Shown: positions 17,096-25,458 of the stretch, one piece after another
How the letters are laid out: each line of letters opens with the position of its first letter
Position numbering within the stretch: position 1 is the first letter of the stretch
DNA from: Palleronia marisminoris
GTDB lineage: Bacteria > Pseudomonadota > Alphaproteobacteria > Rhodobacterales > Rhodobacteraceae
Reading direction: 5' to 3'
DNA length: 64,000 bases
Assembly (NCBI RefSeq): GCF_900172315.1
Contig: NZ_FWFV01000001.1
Location: forward strand, 682,001 to 746,000
The notes under the pieces: model-generated
The model's database searches: none
What the model saw: only the letters and a program-made list of their open reading frames with translations
What the model was told of the DNA's origin: nothing
Translations under genes and position numbers: made by a program

Positions 17096-18075
17096 GCGAC
17101 AGGACCGAGACGACCCACGCCCGGACACGCCGCCTGCCCCAGATCAATCCCGTGTGGCTGCTGCTGGCCGCGCTGGTGGCGGGGATCATCCTGATGAATC
17201 CCGGCTTCGTGGAACCGACAGGCTACATGAACTTCCTCAAGCGCGCGGCACCGCTTGCGATTCTCGCGGCCGGGCAGGTTTACGTCATCACGTCCGGCGG
17301 CTTCGATCTTTCGGTCGGATCGCTGATTACGCTGGTCGTCGTCGGCTCGTCGATGTTGACAAACAACGACCCCGCCGCGACCTACTGGGTCATTCCCTTG
17401 ATGCTGGGCATGGGTCTTGGCGTGGGCGTGGTCAACGGGCTCGTCGTGTGCTTCCTTCGGGTGCCGTCGCTCATCGCGACGCTCGGCATGATGATCACGC
17501 TCAACGGGCTGGCCTTCCTGTGGTCCGGCGGCGCGCCGCGGGGCTACCTGCCGGACACGTACCGCTTCTTCGGTCGCGAGCTCGTTCGCGACGTGCCGCT
17601 TGTCGGCTTCATCCCGGTTTCGGTCATCGTGCTGTTCGTCGTCGTCGGCATCCTGGCTTGGCTGATGCACCGCACCAATCTTGGCCGGCAGGTCCACGCG
17701 ATCGGCGACAACCCGGTCGCGGCGCGCCTGGCCGGCGTCGCCGTCAACCGAGTGCGGATTACCGCGTTCATGCTGTCGGGCCTTTCCGCGGCCATCGCGG
17801 GCATCCTTCTGGGCGGCTTTGCCGGCGTTTCGACCGATGTCGGATCGGGTTACGAGCTGCAGGCGATCACCGCTGCCGTGCTGGGCGGCGCGCAGCTGCT
17901 GGGGGGGCGCGGCTCCGTCTTCGCGGCCTTCGGCGGTGCGCTTGCGCTGACGGCAATCTTCACTCTGTTGAACTTTCTTGGCCTGCCGCAACCCGTCCGG
18001 CAGGTAGTGCAGGGCCTCATCCTGATCGCGGCCGTCGCGCTTGCCATGCACCGAAGGAAACAGACGGGAACCTGA
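17092..18075 (+). CDS. Sugar ABC transporter permease, RbsC type (second)
   Basis: This 327-aa permease has the CUT2 motif YVITSGGFDLSVGSL, the loop RQVHAIGDNPVAARLAGV and the C-terminal AVLGGAQLLGGRGSVFA. The start at 17092 overlaps the stop of the first permease gene. It partners the first permease; two different permeases with one double ATPase is common for CUT2 importers of this operon type. Confidence 0.93.
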   Translation: MSDRTETTHARTRRLPQINPVWLLLAALVAGIILMNPGFVEPTGYMNFLKRAAPLAILAAGQVYVITSGGFDLSVGSLITLVVVGSSMLTNNDPAATYWVIPLMLGMGLGVGVVNGLVVCFLRVPSLIATLGMMITLNGLAFLWSGGAPRGYLPDTYRFFGRELVRDVPLVGFIPVSVIVLFVVVGILAWLMHRTNLGRQVHAIGDNPVAARLAGVAVNRVRITAFMLSGLSAAIAGILLGGFAGVSTDVGSGYELQAITAAVLGGAQLLGGRGSVFAAFGGALALTAIFTLLNFLGLPQPVRQVVQGLILIAAVALAMHRRKQTGT

Positions 18076-18115
18076 GGGCGCGCGTGATGCGGCCCCGGCT
18101 GATAGGGAGAGAGAG

Positions 18116-19234
18116 ATGAAACGCATACTCATGGCGACGGGAGCATTCGCGGTCAGTGTCGTGCCGCTTCACGCCCAGAACTTCGACGATCCGCAGGAAT
18201 TCGCGAAGCAGCAGGAGCAGCTGCAGGCCGAGCCTATGGGCCCCGAGGGACAGCCCTGGCTGCAACATATCGGCGGCGAGATGACGGAAACGGCTGATCT
18301 CGGGCTCGAAGCACCGGCCACGGTGTGCTTCTCCAACGCCGGGGTGAACAACCCATGGCGCGTGGTGGGCTATACCAACATGATGCAAGAGGTCGCGAAC
18401 CACGAGTCCATCGGCGACTTCGTCCACGTCGATGCCGAAGGTTCCGACGACAAGCAGATCGCGGACATCAACGACCTCCTGGCGGGCGGTGACTGCGACG
18501 TGATGATCGTGTCGCCCAACACCACCGCGGCACTGACCCCCGCGGTGGAACGCGCCTGCGAAGATATGCCGGTGATCGTCTTCGACCGGGGCGTCAACAC
18601 GGATTGCCCGGTCACCTTCGTCCACCCGATCGGCGGATATGGCTTCGGCATCCAGGGCGCCGAATTCATCGTCGAGAATGTCGACGAAGGCTCGAACGTC
18701 CTGATGCTGCGCATCCTGCCGGGCGTCGACGTGCTCGAGACGCGCTATTCCGCCGGACGCCGCATCCTGGACGAGGCCGGCATGAACATTGTCGGCGCGG
18801 AATTCACGGACGGCGACAACGCCAAGACCAAGTCCATCGTCGAGGACTACCTGATGCGCGGCGACATCGACGCCGTCTGGATGGATGCGGGCGCCACCGC
18901 CGTCGCGGCGATCGAGGCGTTCGAGGATTCCGGCTACGAAATTCCGGTCTTCGTGGGCGAGGATCAGCAGGACTTCCTGCGCAAGTGGCAGGACGAGGAC
19001 CTCACGGCCATCGCGCCGACCTATCCGACGTTCCAGTGGCGCACGGCCGTTATCGCGGCGGCCCGGGTGATCGAAGGCGAACCGGTGCCGGCCCCGGAAT
19101 GGGTACTGCCGCAGCCGGCGATCACGCAGGACGAACTGGCCGACTACGTGAACCCTGCGATGCCACCGCTGCACTACGCGATGTGCGGCTGTGAGAGCAT
19201 GGAAAACTACCCCGACGCCTGGGGCGGCAACTGA
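18116..19234 (+). CDS. Periplasmic sugar-binding protein of the epimerase operon
   Basis: This 372-aa binding protein has a short signal peptide (MKRILMATGAFAVSVVPLHA, cleavage before QNFDD), then an N-terminal extension before the fold begins at ATVCFSNAGVNNPWRVVGY. Family features are DVMIVSPNTTAALTP, VIVFDRG and VDAVWMDAGATA. It follows the second permease after 40 bp with ribosome binding site GGGAGAG, and it is the last gene of the operon, an arrangement opposite to frcBCA. A GC-rich hairpin lies immediately downstream. The sugar bound is unknown. Confidence 0.9.
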   Translation: MKRILMATGAFAVSVVPLHAQNFDDPQEFAKQQEQLQAEPMGPEGQPWLQHIGGEMTETADLGLEAPATVCFSNAGVNNPWRVVGYTNMMQEVANHESIGDFVHVDAEGSDDKQIADINDLLAGGDCDVMIVSPNTTAALTPAVERACEDMPVIVFDRGVNTDCPVTFVHPIGGYGFGIQGAEFIVENVDEGSNVLMLRILPGVDVLETRYSAGRRILDEAGMNIVGAEFTDGDNAKTKSIVEDYLMRGDIDAVWMDAGATAVAAIEAFEDSGYEIPVFVGEDQQDFLRKWQDEDLTAIAPTYPTFQWRTAVIAAARVIEGEPVPAPEWVLPQPAITQDELADYVNPAMPPLHYAMCGCESMENYPDAWGGN

Positions 19235-19243
19235 TCCGAAGGA

Positions 19244-19268
19244 CGGGGGCGGTGCAAGTCGCCCCCCG
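19244..19268. terminator. Terminator hairpin between convergent genes
   Basis: GGGGGCG (19245-19251) pairs with CGCCCCC (19260-19266) across an 8-nt loop, in the 51-bp gap between the convergent binding-protein and response-regulator genes. It may serve as a bidirectional terminator. Confidence 0.55.
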
Positions 19269-19285
19269 ACTGCCTTCCGACAGAA

Positions 19286-19987
19286 CTACGCGCTTCGGTC
19301 CTTCTGCGGTGTCTCGTGCGAGAGCTGGTAGCCGAAGCCGCGGACGTTCTGGATCAGCCGTCCATCGAAGTCGCGGTCGACCTTCTTGCGCAAGTAGGCG
19401 ATGTAGACTTCGACGATGTTCGTGTTCGGATCGAAATCGTAGCCCCACACGGCGTTCAGGATCTCCAGCCGGCTGACCACCCGGCCGGCATTCTCGACCA
19501 GGTAGAGCAACAGGCCATACTCGGTCGCGGTCAATCCCAGCTCGCGCCCTTCGCGGCGCGCAACCTTCTGTGCCAGATCGATCGTCAGGTCGGCGTAGCG
19601 GATCACGCGATCCTTTGCGGGCGGCGACGCGCGGCGCAGAAGGACCTCGATACGAGCGAGGAGTTCCTCGAAGGCGAATGGCTTCGTCATGTAGTCGTCG
19701 GCGCCGGCACGGAGACCTTCGAGCTTTTCCTCCAGTGCGTCGCGTGCGGTCAACATCAGGACAAGCGTGCCGTCGCCAGCCGCCCGAAGTCGGCGGCACA
19801 AATCGATGCCCTCGGCGTCGGGAAGCATCCTGTCGAGGATGACGAGGCGGAACGCGCCGCCGCGCACGCGGTCGAGCAGGCTCGCTCCGTAGCGTTCGAC
19901 CTGCACCGAGTAGCCCTCTGCCGAAAGGCCGAAGGACAGGAAATCGGCGATCTCGACGTCGTCCTCCACGATCAGGATGGCGCTCAT
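19286..19987 (-). CDS. OmpR/PhoB-family response regulator
   Basis: This 233-aa protein has a receiver domain (acidic pair EDD at 8-10, phospho-acceptor D52 in LVILDRMLPD, Lys in DDYMTKPF) and a C-terminal winged helix (LGLTATEYGLLLYLVENAGRVVSRLEIL...WGYDFDPNTNIVEVYIAYLRKKVD). Its ATG overlaps the stop of the histidine-kinase gene by 4 bp. Direct repeats TCTAAT spaced 11 bp upstream of the kinase gene are a likely binding site. Its target genes are not evident, though both the glycosyltransferase operon and the sugar operon are neighbours. Confidence 0.93.
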   Translation of the reverse strand: MSAILIVEDDVEIADFLSFGLSAEGYSVQVERYGASLLDRVRGGAFRLVILDRMLPDAEGIDLCRRLRAAGDGTLVLMLTARDALEEKLEGLRAGADDYMTKPFAFEELLARIEVLLRRASPPAKDRVIRYADLTIDLAQKVARREGRELGLTATEYGLLLYLVENAGRVVSRLEILNAVWGYDFDPNTNIVEVYIAYLRKKVDRDFDGRLIQNVRGFGYQLSHETPQKDRSA

Positions 19988-21591
19988 GTTCGTGCCCTCA
20001 TCAGCGGCAATTCGATCTGGACCGTGGCACCATGGCCGGGCGTGCTGCTGATGCTGATCGTGCCAGCATGCTGATCCACGATCCATCGAGCGATCGACAG
20101 GCCGAGCCCCGCGCCCCGGCCCGAGCGGCCCCGGCTCGCGCCGCCGCGGAAGAAGCGGACGAAGGCGCGCTGCACCTCTTCGGCCGTGAAGCCCGGGCCC
20201 CCGTCGCTGACCGTGACCAGGGCCTGGCCTTCGACCACCGAAAGCTCGACGCGCACGGTTGTTCCCGCGGGTGCCAGCCGGATCGCGTTGTCGAGCGGGA
20301 TGAGAAGTGCCTGCCGCAACCGTCCCGCGTCGCCCTCGACCATCGCCGGATCGGATGTCTGCTGCGGCGAGATCGTGATGCCCGCCTTGCGCGGCAGGTT
20401 CTGGCTGTCCATGAGCACTTCGGCAAAGATCTCGTGCAGATCGACGGGCTTGCGCTCGACGACGATGGTGCCGGCCTCCGAGCGGGAGAGGAACAACAGA
20501 TCCTCGACCAGTCGCCCCATCTGGTCGGCCTTGCGGACAACCTGCGCAAGCGTCTGCCGCATCCTCTCGGGCGTGCTTTCGGAGGCGCGGAGGGTGACCT
20601 CGGCATGGCCGCGCAGGACGGTCAGCGGAGTTCTGAGCTCGTGGCTGATGTCGGCGAAGAACTGTGCGCGGCTGGCATCCAGTTCCCGAAGGCGCGCGAC
20701 CGCATTCTCCAGTTCGGCACCGCGCGCCACAAGCTCGCCCGTGCGTTCGGCAACCTGTTGTTCCAGGTCTGATTTCGCCCGAAGCAAACGGTCATGCTGC
20801 TCGCGAATCTGCGTCGTCATGAGATTGAAGCGGGTCGCCAGCATGCCGAACTCGTCCCGGCTCTCGAGGTGGACAACATGGGACAGGTCGCCCTGCCCGA
20901 CCGCATGGGCCGCGTCGGCCAAGGCAGCGACAGGCCGGGATATGGCTCGTTGCACCATCAACGCGTTGCCCAGCAGAAGGAGTGCGGCCGTCCCCACGAG
21001 CACGAGCGCAAGCGCGCGCAACCTCTCCGAGAGCACCGTGGAGTTCGCGATTGCGTCCGTGACCTCCTGCCGCTCGATTCCAGTTGCCGTGTCGATGAGG
21101 GCTCCCAGGACGGTATCGAGCCGGTGCTCGATGTCGCGCCGATAGATCGCTTCGGCTTCGGTGCGGCGCCCTTCCGCCAGAAGCGGCCCGATGGGTCTGC
21201 GGACGAGATCGAGCTCTTCAAGCGTCTGGCGCATGGTTTCGATACGACGCAGTTCGTTTCGCTCGCCCGCGACATCCACTTCATCCGCAAGATACGCGAT
21301 CTCATCGGCGACCAACTGGGCTTTCGTGGACAGCGCAGCAAGAAGTTCCTCTCGGGCTTCGTCGATCTCGGTTTCGTCGGTCCCAAGGATGAAGATCTCC
21401 GCGACTTGCTCGGAGTAGTCGTTGGCCCAGGCGGCGATGAGATTGATCGCGCGGATCTGCTCGTAGGACGAACGAAGCTGGCGCTGGTTCGCGTCTCCGA
21501 TTCGCAGGATCACGACGATCCCGATCGCTATGACCGTCACGACCACTGCCATGGTCGCGTGGCTGGCCAGGATTTTCGTTCGAATCTGCAT
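19984..21591 (-). CDS. Membrane sensor histidine kinase
   Basis: This 535-aa kinase has an N-terminal membrane segment (MAVVVTVIAIGIVVILRI), a periplasmic helical region of roughly 150 residues, a second membrane segment (LRALALVLVGTAALLLLGNAL), a HAMP linker, a coiled-coil, HisKA with the phospho-His in DISHELRTPLTVLRGH (about residue 319), and a C-terminal ATPase with N-box DNAIRLAP and G-box GGARGAGLGLS-like sequence. It is co-transcribed with the response regulator. The periplasmic domain does not resemble a named sensor; the signal is unknown. Confidence 0.92.
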   Translation of the reverse strand: MQIRTKILASHATMAVVVTVIAIGIVVILRIGDANQRQLRSSYEQIRAINLIAAWANDYSEQVAEIFILGTDETEIDEAREELLAALSTKAQLVADEIAYLADEVDVAGERNELRRIETMRQTLEELDLVRRPIGPLLAEGRRTEAEAIYRRDIEHRLDTVLGALIDTATGIERQEVTDAIANSTVLSERLRALALVLVGTAALLLLGNALMVQRAISRPVAALADAAHAVGQGDLSHVVHLESRDEFGMLATRFNLMTTQIREQHDRLLRAKSDLEQQVAERTGELVARGAELENAVARLRELDASRAQFFADISHELRTPLTVLRGHAEVTLRASESTPERMRQTLAQVVRKADQMGRLVEDLLFLSRSEAGTIVVERKPVDLHEIFAEVLMDSQNLPRKAGITISPQQTSDPAMVEGDAGRLRQALLIPLDNAIRLAPAGTTVRVELSVVEGQALVTVSDGGPGFTAEEVQRAFVRFFRGGASRGRSGRGAGLGLSIARWIVDQHAGTISISSTPGHGATVQIELPLMRART

Positions 21592-21702
21592 GGTTAGAAG
21601 CGCCTGAACCTCCGTGGCGAAGCCCTCCGGACCAGCTCGTGCCGAGACGATCCCCGGTCAGGATATACGAAGGGCGTGCTCGGGAAATTGCCGGTTTGAG
21701 GC

Positions 21703-21719
21703 TCTAATGAACTTCTAAT
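21703..21719. promoter_or_regulatory. OmpR/PhoB-type direct repeat in the kinase-glycosyltransferase divergent spacer
   Basis: TCTAAT occurs at 21703-21708 and 21714-21719, exactly 11 bp apart, the helical spacing used by OmpR/PhoB-family regulators. It lies in an AT-richer patch about 112 bp upstream of the histidine-kinase start and 115 bp before the first glycosyltransferase, so it could govern either or both. Confidence 0.45.
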
Positions 21720-21833
21720 TTGCGCTTTGGCAGCCAACCCCAATGTTACAGTTCAATGACACCGCGCGCATCAATCAGCCAGAAATCGGTTGCGTGACGC
21801 CTCGCCCGCGCGGGCAATCCTGGAGGTTCGGCA

Positions 21834-23066
21834 ATGCTTCACGCTCGCGATTTCGAAACTGCTGGCGACTTCCGACAGCGTGCTCCACGCATCGTTTTAT
21901 ATTCCCACGATACCCTCGGCTTCGGGCATCTGCGGCGCAACCTGCTTCTGGCCGGCGCGCTCAGGACCATCCGGCAGACGCCCGACATCCTGATGATCGG
22001 CGGCATGAGAGAGGCCGGCGCGTTCGCGATGCCCGACGGCGTCGACTGCGTGACGCTTCCCGCCTACGCCAAGGGCATCGACGGGGCTTATCGCCCGCGC
22101 GACCTGGGCCAGGATCTCGCGCCGCTGACGGCGCTTCGCAGCCAGACGATCAAGGCGACGGTGAAGGCATTCGATCCCGACCTCATGATCGTCGACAACG
22201 TCCCCCGCGGGGCCTTGTTCGAGCTCGACGCGACCTTGGAAATGCTGAAGGCGCGGGGCCGGACACGCATGGTCCTGGGTCTGCGCGACGTGATCGACCG
22301 GCCGGCAGTCGTGCGCCGGCAATGGTTGCGACAGCGCAACTTCGAGACCGTGCGGCGTCACTACGACGCGGTCTGGATCTATGGCGACCCTTCGATCTAC
22401 GACATCGCGGCCGACTGCGGCCTGACGCACGCCCTTGCGGGAAGGGCGCAGCATGTGGGGTATCTCGATCCGACGGTGCGGCGTGCCTCGCCGATTGCCG
22501 ATGCGGACGCGGCTGCGGTCCTGGGCGATGATCGCGCGCCCTATGCGCTCTGCGCCGTCGGTGGCGGTCGCGATGGAGCGGCGTTGTGCGAGGCGTTCGC
22601 GCAGGCATCGCTGCCAAGGGGCCATCGCGGGATCCTGGTCACCGGGACACAGATGCCGGTTCCGATGCGCGTACGCATCCAGGACCTCGTTACGCGGCGC
22701 CAGGACATCACCCTTGTCCCCTTCATCCGCGAACCGATCGCGCTGATGGCCGGGGCCGAGCGCATTATCTCGATGGGCGGGTACAACACGACCTGCGAAA
22801 TCCTCGCGCTCGGGCGTCCGGCACTCATCGTACCGCGGGCACATCCGCGGGCAGAGCAGTTGATCCGGACCGAACGGCTGGCCTTGCGCGGGCTGATTTC
22901 GATGATTCATCCGGACGATCTGACCGCGGATGCCATCGGGCACTGGCTTTCCAGCCCCACGGCGCCGCCCTCTGGTGAACATCCCGACATGGGTGGCCTC
23001 GACCGGGTGCTGCGCCTGGCGGAGCACATCCTGCAACCGGCTGCCGCGTCCGCGCGGGCGTCATGA
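21834..23066 (+). CDS. MurG-like predicted glycosyltransferase (COG4671 type)
   Basis: This 410-aa cytoplasmic protein with a GT-B-like layout starts with RIVLYSHDTLGFGHLRRNLLLAGAL and shows IVDNVPRGA, the mid-domain VGYLDP and the donor-site-like ERIISMGGYNTTCEILALGRPALIVPR region, which resembles MurG and related family-28 enzymes. A strong ribosome binding site GGAGG lies 7 nt upstream. It opens an operon of glycosyltransferases, an ABC exporter and a double kinase. Donor and acceptor are unknown. Confidence 0.85.
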   Translation: MLHARDFETAGDFRQRAPRIVLYSHDTLGFGHLRRNLLLAGALRTIRQTPDILMIGGMREAGAFAMPDGVDCVTLPAYAKGIDGAYRPRDLGQDLAPLTALRSQTIKATVKAFDPDLMIVDNVPRGALFELDATLEMLKARGRTRMVLGLRDVIDRPAVVRRQWLRQRNFETVRRHYDAVWIYGDPSIYDIAADCGLTHALAGRAQHVGYLDPTVRRASPIADADAAAVLGDDRAPYALCAVGGGRDGAALCEAFAQASLPRGHRGILVTGTQMPVPMRVRIQDLVTRRQDITLVPFIREPIALMAGAERIISMGGYNTTCEILALGRPALIVPRAHPRAEQLIRTERLALRGLISMIHPDDLTADAIGHWLSSPTAPPSGEHPDMGGLDRVLRLAEHILQPAAASARAS

Positions 23067-24310
23067 TCATGGGCGAAATGATGACCAATCCAAAAGTCGG
23101 CTACGTTCTCAAGCGCTATCCACGTTTCTCCGAGACCTTCATCGTGAACGAGATCCTCGCGCATGAAGCGGCGGGGCAGCCCATCGAGATCTTCGCCCTT
23201 CGCGACGTTCAGGAGACGCATTTTCAGGATATCCTGGGCCGCGTCCGGGCACCGGTCACGCGTGTACCGGACCGCTTCGGCGGCCCCGACGCCCTCTGGT
23301 CACTGATCTCGGCCGCGGGGGCGCGGCTTCCGAACGGGTGGCACGCGATCGCGCAGATGCGCGGGATGGAGGGACAAGACGTGGCGCAGGCGTGCTGCAT
23401 CGCCCTGGCCTGTGCCGAGCGCGACATCGGCCACCTGCACGCCCATTTTGGGACGGTATCCACCTCGGTCGCGCGCCTCGCCGCAGCCTTGGCGGGGATC
23501 AGCTACAGCTTCACCGCCCACGCCAAGGACATCTACTACGACTACGCGGAACCGCAGCATCTGGATCTGAAGATCCGGGACGCATCCTGTGTGGTCACCG
23601 TGTCGGACTACAACGTCGCCCATATCCGCGACGGGTTCGGCGCGCCGGCGGGCAAAGTTCGGCGCATCTACAACGGCCTCGACCTCGACCGCTTCGGCTA
23701 CGCCCCGCCGCAACCCGGTGCGCGGGACATTCTCGCCGTGGGTCGCCTGGTCGAGAAGAAGGGCTTCCACATCCTGATCGAAGCGCTCCGCCTGTTGCGT
23801 GCCGAAGGGCGCGACGTGTCCTGCCGGATCGTCGGCCACGGTGAAGAGCACGAGAACCTCGCGCTGCAGATCGAGGGAGCGGAACTCTCCGATACTGTCC
23901 GCCTGGTGGGTCCCCTCTCGCAAGCCGACGTGATGCGCGAGATGCGATCCGCGGCCCTTCTGGCGTGTCCTTGCGTCGTCGGTGCGGATGGCAACCGCGA
24001 CGGGCTGCCGACGGTCCTGCTCGAGGCGATGGCGCTTGGCCTACCCTGTGTCTCGACCGATGTGACCGGCATTCCCGAGCTCGTTCGGGACCGCAAGACC
24101 GGGCTGATCGCGGCCGAGGGCGATCCGGAGGCGCTGGCCGCTTCGATGGCCGAACTCCTGGACGATGCCGATCTGCGACACAGCCTGTCCCGCGACGGGC
24201 GGGCGCTGATCGAGCGGGAGTTCGACGTCGCCCTCAACGCGACCGCCCTGCGCGAGGTGTTCGGCGGGGCGATGTCCGCGCCGGCCGCCGAACTGCGCGG
24301 GGTCGCCTGA
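23063..24310 (+). CDS. Glycosyltransferase family 4 (first)
   Basis: This 415-aa GT-B enzyme has an N-terminal acceptor domain beginning VGYVLKRYPRFSETFIVNEI, a pattern common in polysaccharide GT4 enzymes. Its donor domain has ILAVGRLVEKKGFHILIEA and the catalytic-region DGLPTVLLEAMALGLPCVSTDVTGIPELV. It overlaps the preceding gene by 4 bp and the next by 1 bp. The ATG at 23063 has a weak ribosome site; internal ATGs at 23069, 23075 or 23078 are alternatives. It transfers a hexose-type sugar from a nucleotide donor; specificity is not readable. Confidence 0.9.
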   Translation: MIMGEMMTNPKVGYVLKRYPRFSETFIVNEILAHEAAGQPIEIFALRDVQETHFQDILGRVRAPVTRVPDRFGGPDALWSLISAAGARLPNGWHAIAQMRGMEGQDVAQACCIALACAERDIGHLHAHFGTVSTSVARLAAALAGISYSFTAHAKDIYYDYAEPQHLDLKIRDASCVVTVSDYNVAHIRDGFGAPAGKVRRIYNGLDLDRFGYAPPQPGARDILAVGRLVEKKGFHILIEALRLLRAEGRDVSCRIVGHGEEHENLALQIEGAELSDTVRLVGPLSQADVMREMRSAALLACPCVVGADGNRDGLPTVLLEAMALGLPCVSTDVTGIPELVRDRKTGLIAAEGDPEALAASMAELLDDADLRHSLSRDGRALIEREFDVALNATALREVFGGAMSAPAAELRGVA

Positions 24311-25458
24311 TGCGGATCGCCTATGTCTGCACCGATCCCGGCATCCCGATCTTCGGCACCAAGGGCGCATCGATCCACGTGCAGGAGATGCTGCGGGCGT
24401 TCCTGGCCCTTGGGGCGGACGTCACGCTGATCTCTCCCCGGATCGAGGGGGAGCCACCGAAGGACCTTGCCGGCATCGCGCAGTGCCATCTGACGCCTGT
24501 CGCGAAGGGCGATCCCGAAACGCGCGCGCGGGCTTCGCTGGCTTTGAATGCCGAGGTCGAAGCCCTTCTGGGCAAGTCGGCGGCGGATCTCGTCTACGAA
24601 CGCCACGCGCTCTATGCACATGCGGGGATGGAAGCCGCGCGCGCACTTGGCGTCCCGGGCATCCTCGAAGTGAATGCTCCGCTTATCGAAGAGCAGGCCC
24701 GCCACCGGACCTTGGTTCTGCCTGACGCGGCCGAGCGGTCTGCCCGTCGGTCGATGGCGGCGGCACGCACGATCTGTGCCGTTTCGCCGGCGGTCGCGGA
24801 GCATTGCCGGACTCTCGGGGCGCAGAGCGTCGAAGTCGTCCCGAATGCCATTTCGCCCGCGCGGTTTCCGCTTCGCCCATCGGCTGATGGGCCGTTCACG
24901 CTTGGCTTCGTCGGCAGCCTGAAGCCATGGCACGATGTCGGCACCGCGATCGAGGCGCTGGCGATCCTGCGCAAGGGGCCGGTGCCCGACGCGCGCATGC
25001 TGATCGTCGGGGACGGACCGGAGCGGGCGTGCCTTGCGAACCAGGCGCAACGGCTCGGTGTCGACCGCGCAGTCGAGTTCGTCGGAGCGGTGCCGCATGC
25101 CGCCATACCCGCCTTTCTGGAGCGGATGCACGTAGGCGTCGCCCCCTACGCCGCCAGCGCCAACTTCTACTTCTCTCCCCTGAAGCTCTACGAATACATG
25201 GCCGCCGGCATCGCTGTCGTGGCAAGCCGGGTGGGCCACCTGCCGGACGTCGTATCGGACGGCGTCACCGGAGTGCTGGTCCCGCCAGGCGACGCGCCGG
25301 CCCTTGCGGCGGCGCTGGCCGATCTTGCGGCATCGCCCGAAGACAGGATCGCGCTCGGCGCGGCTGCCCGTGCCGACGTCATGGCACATCGGACATGGGA
25401 CGGGGTCGCGGCGCATGTCTTGCGCCTGGCCGGACTGAGCGACCGGGTGGCCGCATGA
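24310..25458 (+). CDS. Glycosyltransferase family 4 (second)
   Basis: This 382-aa GT-B enzyme starts MRIAYVCTDPGIPIFGTKGASIHVQEM, where the glycine-rich loop precedes an acceptor domain. The donor domain contains LGFVGSLKPWHDVGTAIEAL and the GT4 motif FSPLKLYEYMAAGIAVVASRVG. The start overlaps the previous stop (TGATG), which implies translational coupling. The next gene overlaps by 4 bp. Together with the other two transferases it would build a short glycan. Confidence 0.9.
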   Translation: MRIAYVCTDPGIPIFGTKGASIHVQEMLRAFLALGADVTLISPRIEGEPPKDLAGIAQCHLTPVAKGDPETRARASLALNAEVEALLGKSAADLVYERHALYAHAGMEAARALGVPGILEVNAPLIEEQARHRTLVLPDAAERSARRSMAAARTICAVSPAVAEHCRTLGAQSVEVVPNAISPARFPLRPSADGPFTLGFVGSLKPWHDVGTAIEALAILRKGPVPDARMLIVGDGPERACLANQAQRLGVDRAVEFVGAVPHAAIPAFLERMHVGVAPYAASANFYFSPLKLYEYMAAGIAVVASRVGHLPDVVSDGVTGVLVPPGDAPALAAALADLAASPEDRIALGAAARADVMAHRTWDGVAAHVLRLAGLSDRVAA

